Position numbers and translations under genes: made by a program. Shown here in pieces: positions 63,530 through 64,000 of a stretch of 64,000 nucleotides of DNA. The stretch is from assembly GCF_026340655.1 (NCBI RefSeq), contig NZ_JAPEOZ010000001.1:2914001-2978000 (forward strand), written 5' to 3'. The stretch is from Streptomyces sp. NBC_01275. Its GTDB lineage: Bacteria; Actinomycetota; Actinomycetes; Streptomycetales; Streptomycetaceae. Below the pieces are notes generated by a model, which worked only from the letters and a program-made list of their open reading frames with translations, was not told where the DNA came from and did no database searches. How positions within the stretch are numbered: the stretch's first letter is position 1; every line of letters starts with the position of its first letter.

Positions 63530-63690
63530 TCGTTCCCGCCATTGTCGGCTTCGACGCCGACTTCGAGACCCTGCCGACGATCGAGGCGGCGCAGGTCAAC
63601 TGCTCAAGGATGCCCCGCGCGACGAGCTCTTCACGGCCGCCCGCGCGACGGCCGACGGCCGCACCGTTGGCGAAGGACCGCGATCCACGG
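63530..63690 (+). pseudogene. LuxR-type response regulator fragment (receiver domain)
   Basis: IVGFDADFETLPTIEAAQ, then in a shifted frame QLLKDAPRDELFTAARATAD, matches the end of a NarL/LuxR receiver domain (YLLKDAPRDEL is the hallmark). The start and the HTH output domain are absent. Confidence 0.5.
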
Positions 63691-64000
63691 CCCACGACAG
63701 AACTGACTCACCCGTCTGCGATGTCCTCACACGGACATGATCGGCTCATGGACCGCCGAGGGCCATGTCCACGGGGCGGGGGCCAGTTCACAGCGACAGC
63801 TGGTTCAGACCTCCTGCGCGGCCCCGGCCGCCTCACCGGGCGGACGGCTCCGGAAACAGGCCGCCGACGACCCTGCAGTGCCCTTTCCTCTTCTGCGAAC
63901 CCAGACGTACCGGCAGCCGCGCCGCCCTCTCCGCTGGTCCGGCATTCGACTGGCCGTACGAAGGATGTCCACCCGATGCCCACGCAACGGTAAAACGGAC
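63691..64000. other. Window end, no gene recognised
   Basis: No supported coding sequence. The last 310 bases have no motif that I recognise. Confidence 0.4.

Overview
The window is high-GC actinobacterial DNA, almost certainly from a Streptomyces chromosome. The evidence is third-codon G/C bias, frequent GTG starts, many stop/start overlaps (ATGA or GTGA), and gene families typical of the genus (EACC1-caspase, SigE-type ECF sigma factors, IS1182/ISL3/IS5 transposases). No species can be named from sequence alone.

Region 1 (1-7.5 kb) looks like core metabolism. A branched-chain 2-oxoacid dehydrogenase operon (bkdA-bkdB-bkdC, minus strand, bkdC cut by the window edge) lies divergent from an Lrp/AsnC regulator. 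It is followed by a HisC-like aminotransferase and PaaN, probably an amino-acid catabolic set, and then a lipoprotein. The bkdA and hisC-like promoters share the same architecture (TTGARC, exactly 26 nt, CCTGTCAAGTG).

Region 2 (7.9-43.6 kb) is a 35-kb accessory block bounded by repeat units A and B. It holds: an EACC1 plus caspase-like conflict system, now frameshifted; an IS1182-type element abutting a truncated RpiR regulator; a five-gene operon (ammonia-lyase-like, class III CoA-transferase, 3-hydroxyacyl-CoA dehydrogenase, enoyl-CoA hydratase, urocanase) divergent from an IclR regulator and a betaine-type ABC importer; an ISL3 copy beside a 5'-truncated alcohol dehydrogenase; a ketopantoate-reductase pseudogene; a complete myo-inositol import and catabolism regulon (ABC importer, iolC, aldolase, iolB, iolD, mmsA, iolE, iolI-like, iolG, LacI regulator) with palindromic operators; an XRE remnant; and an IS5 copy with a CTAG duplication. 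The lyase of the first operon lacks the MIO-forming Ala-Ser-Gly. With the betaine importer beside it, this suggests uptake and C-N cleavage of a trimethylammonium histidine derivative such as ergothioneine or hercynine.

Region 3 (43.6-64 kb) is a row of short cassettes. Five copies of a 47-bp tRNA 3' half (CAU anticodon) sit at 8098, 43523, 48773, 53789 and 59113. Each lies between GCAGGTCAG repeats at almost fixed spacing (about 115 and 118 bp). The last four are 5.0-5.3 kb apart, and no integrase gene is present. Each cassette carries a regulator and a small operon: B-C has TetR, two related alpha/beta hydrolases and an SDR; C-D has an XRE gene, an ECF sigma factor with a membrane partner and an X-Pro peptidase; D-E has GntR, two PEBP-like proteins and an amidohydrolase-fold protein; after E come TetR, an SDR, an epoxide-hydrolase-like enzyme and SnoaL-like proteins. 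Remnants of other genes (LtrA, acetoacetyl-CoA synthetase, response regulator) lie at the joints.

Many frames are broken by one base, mostly a missing base in a G/C run. Either decay is advanced or the assembly has residual indels, and this should be borne in mind wherever a pseudogene is called.
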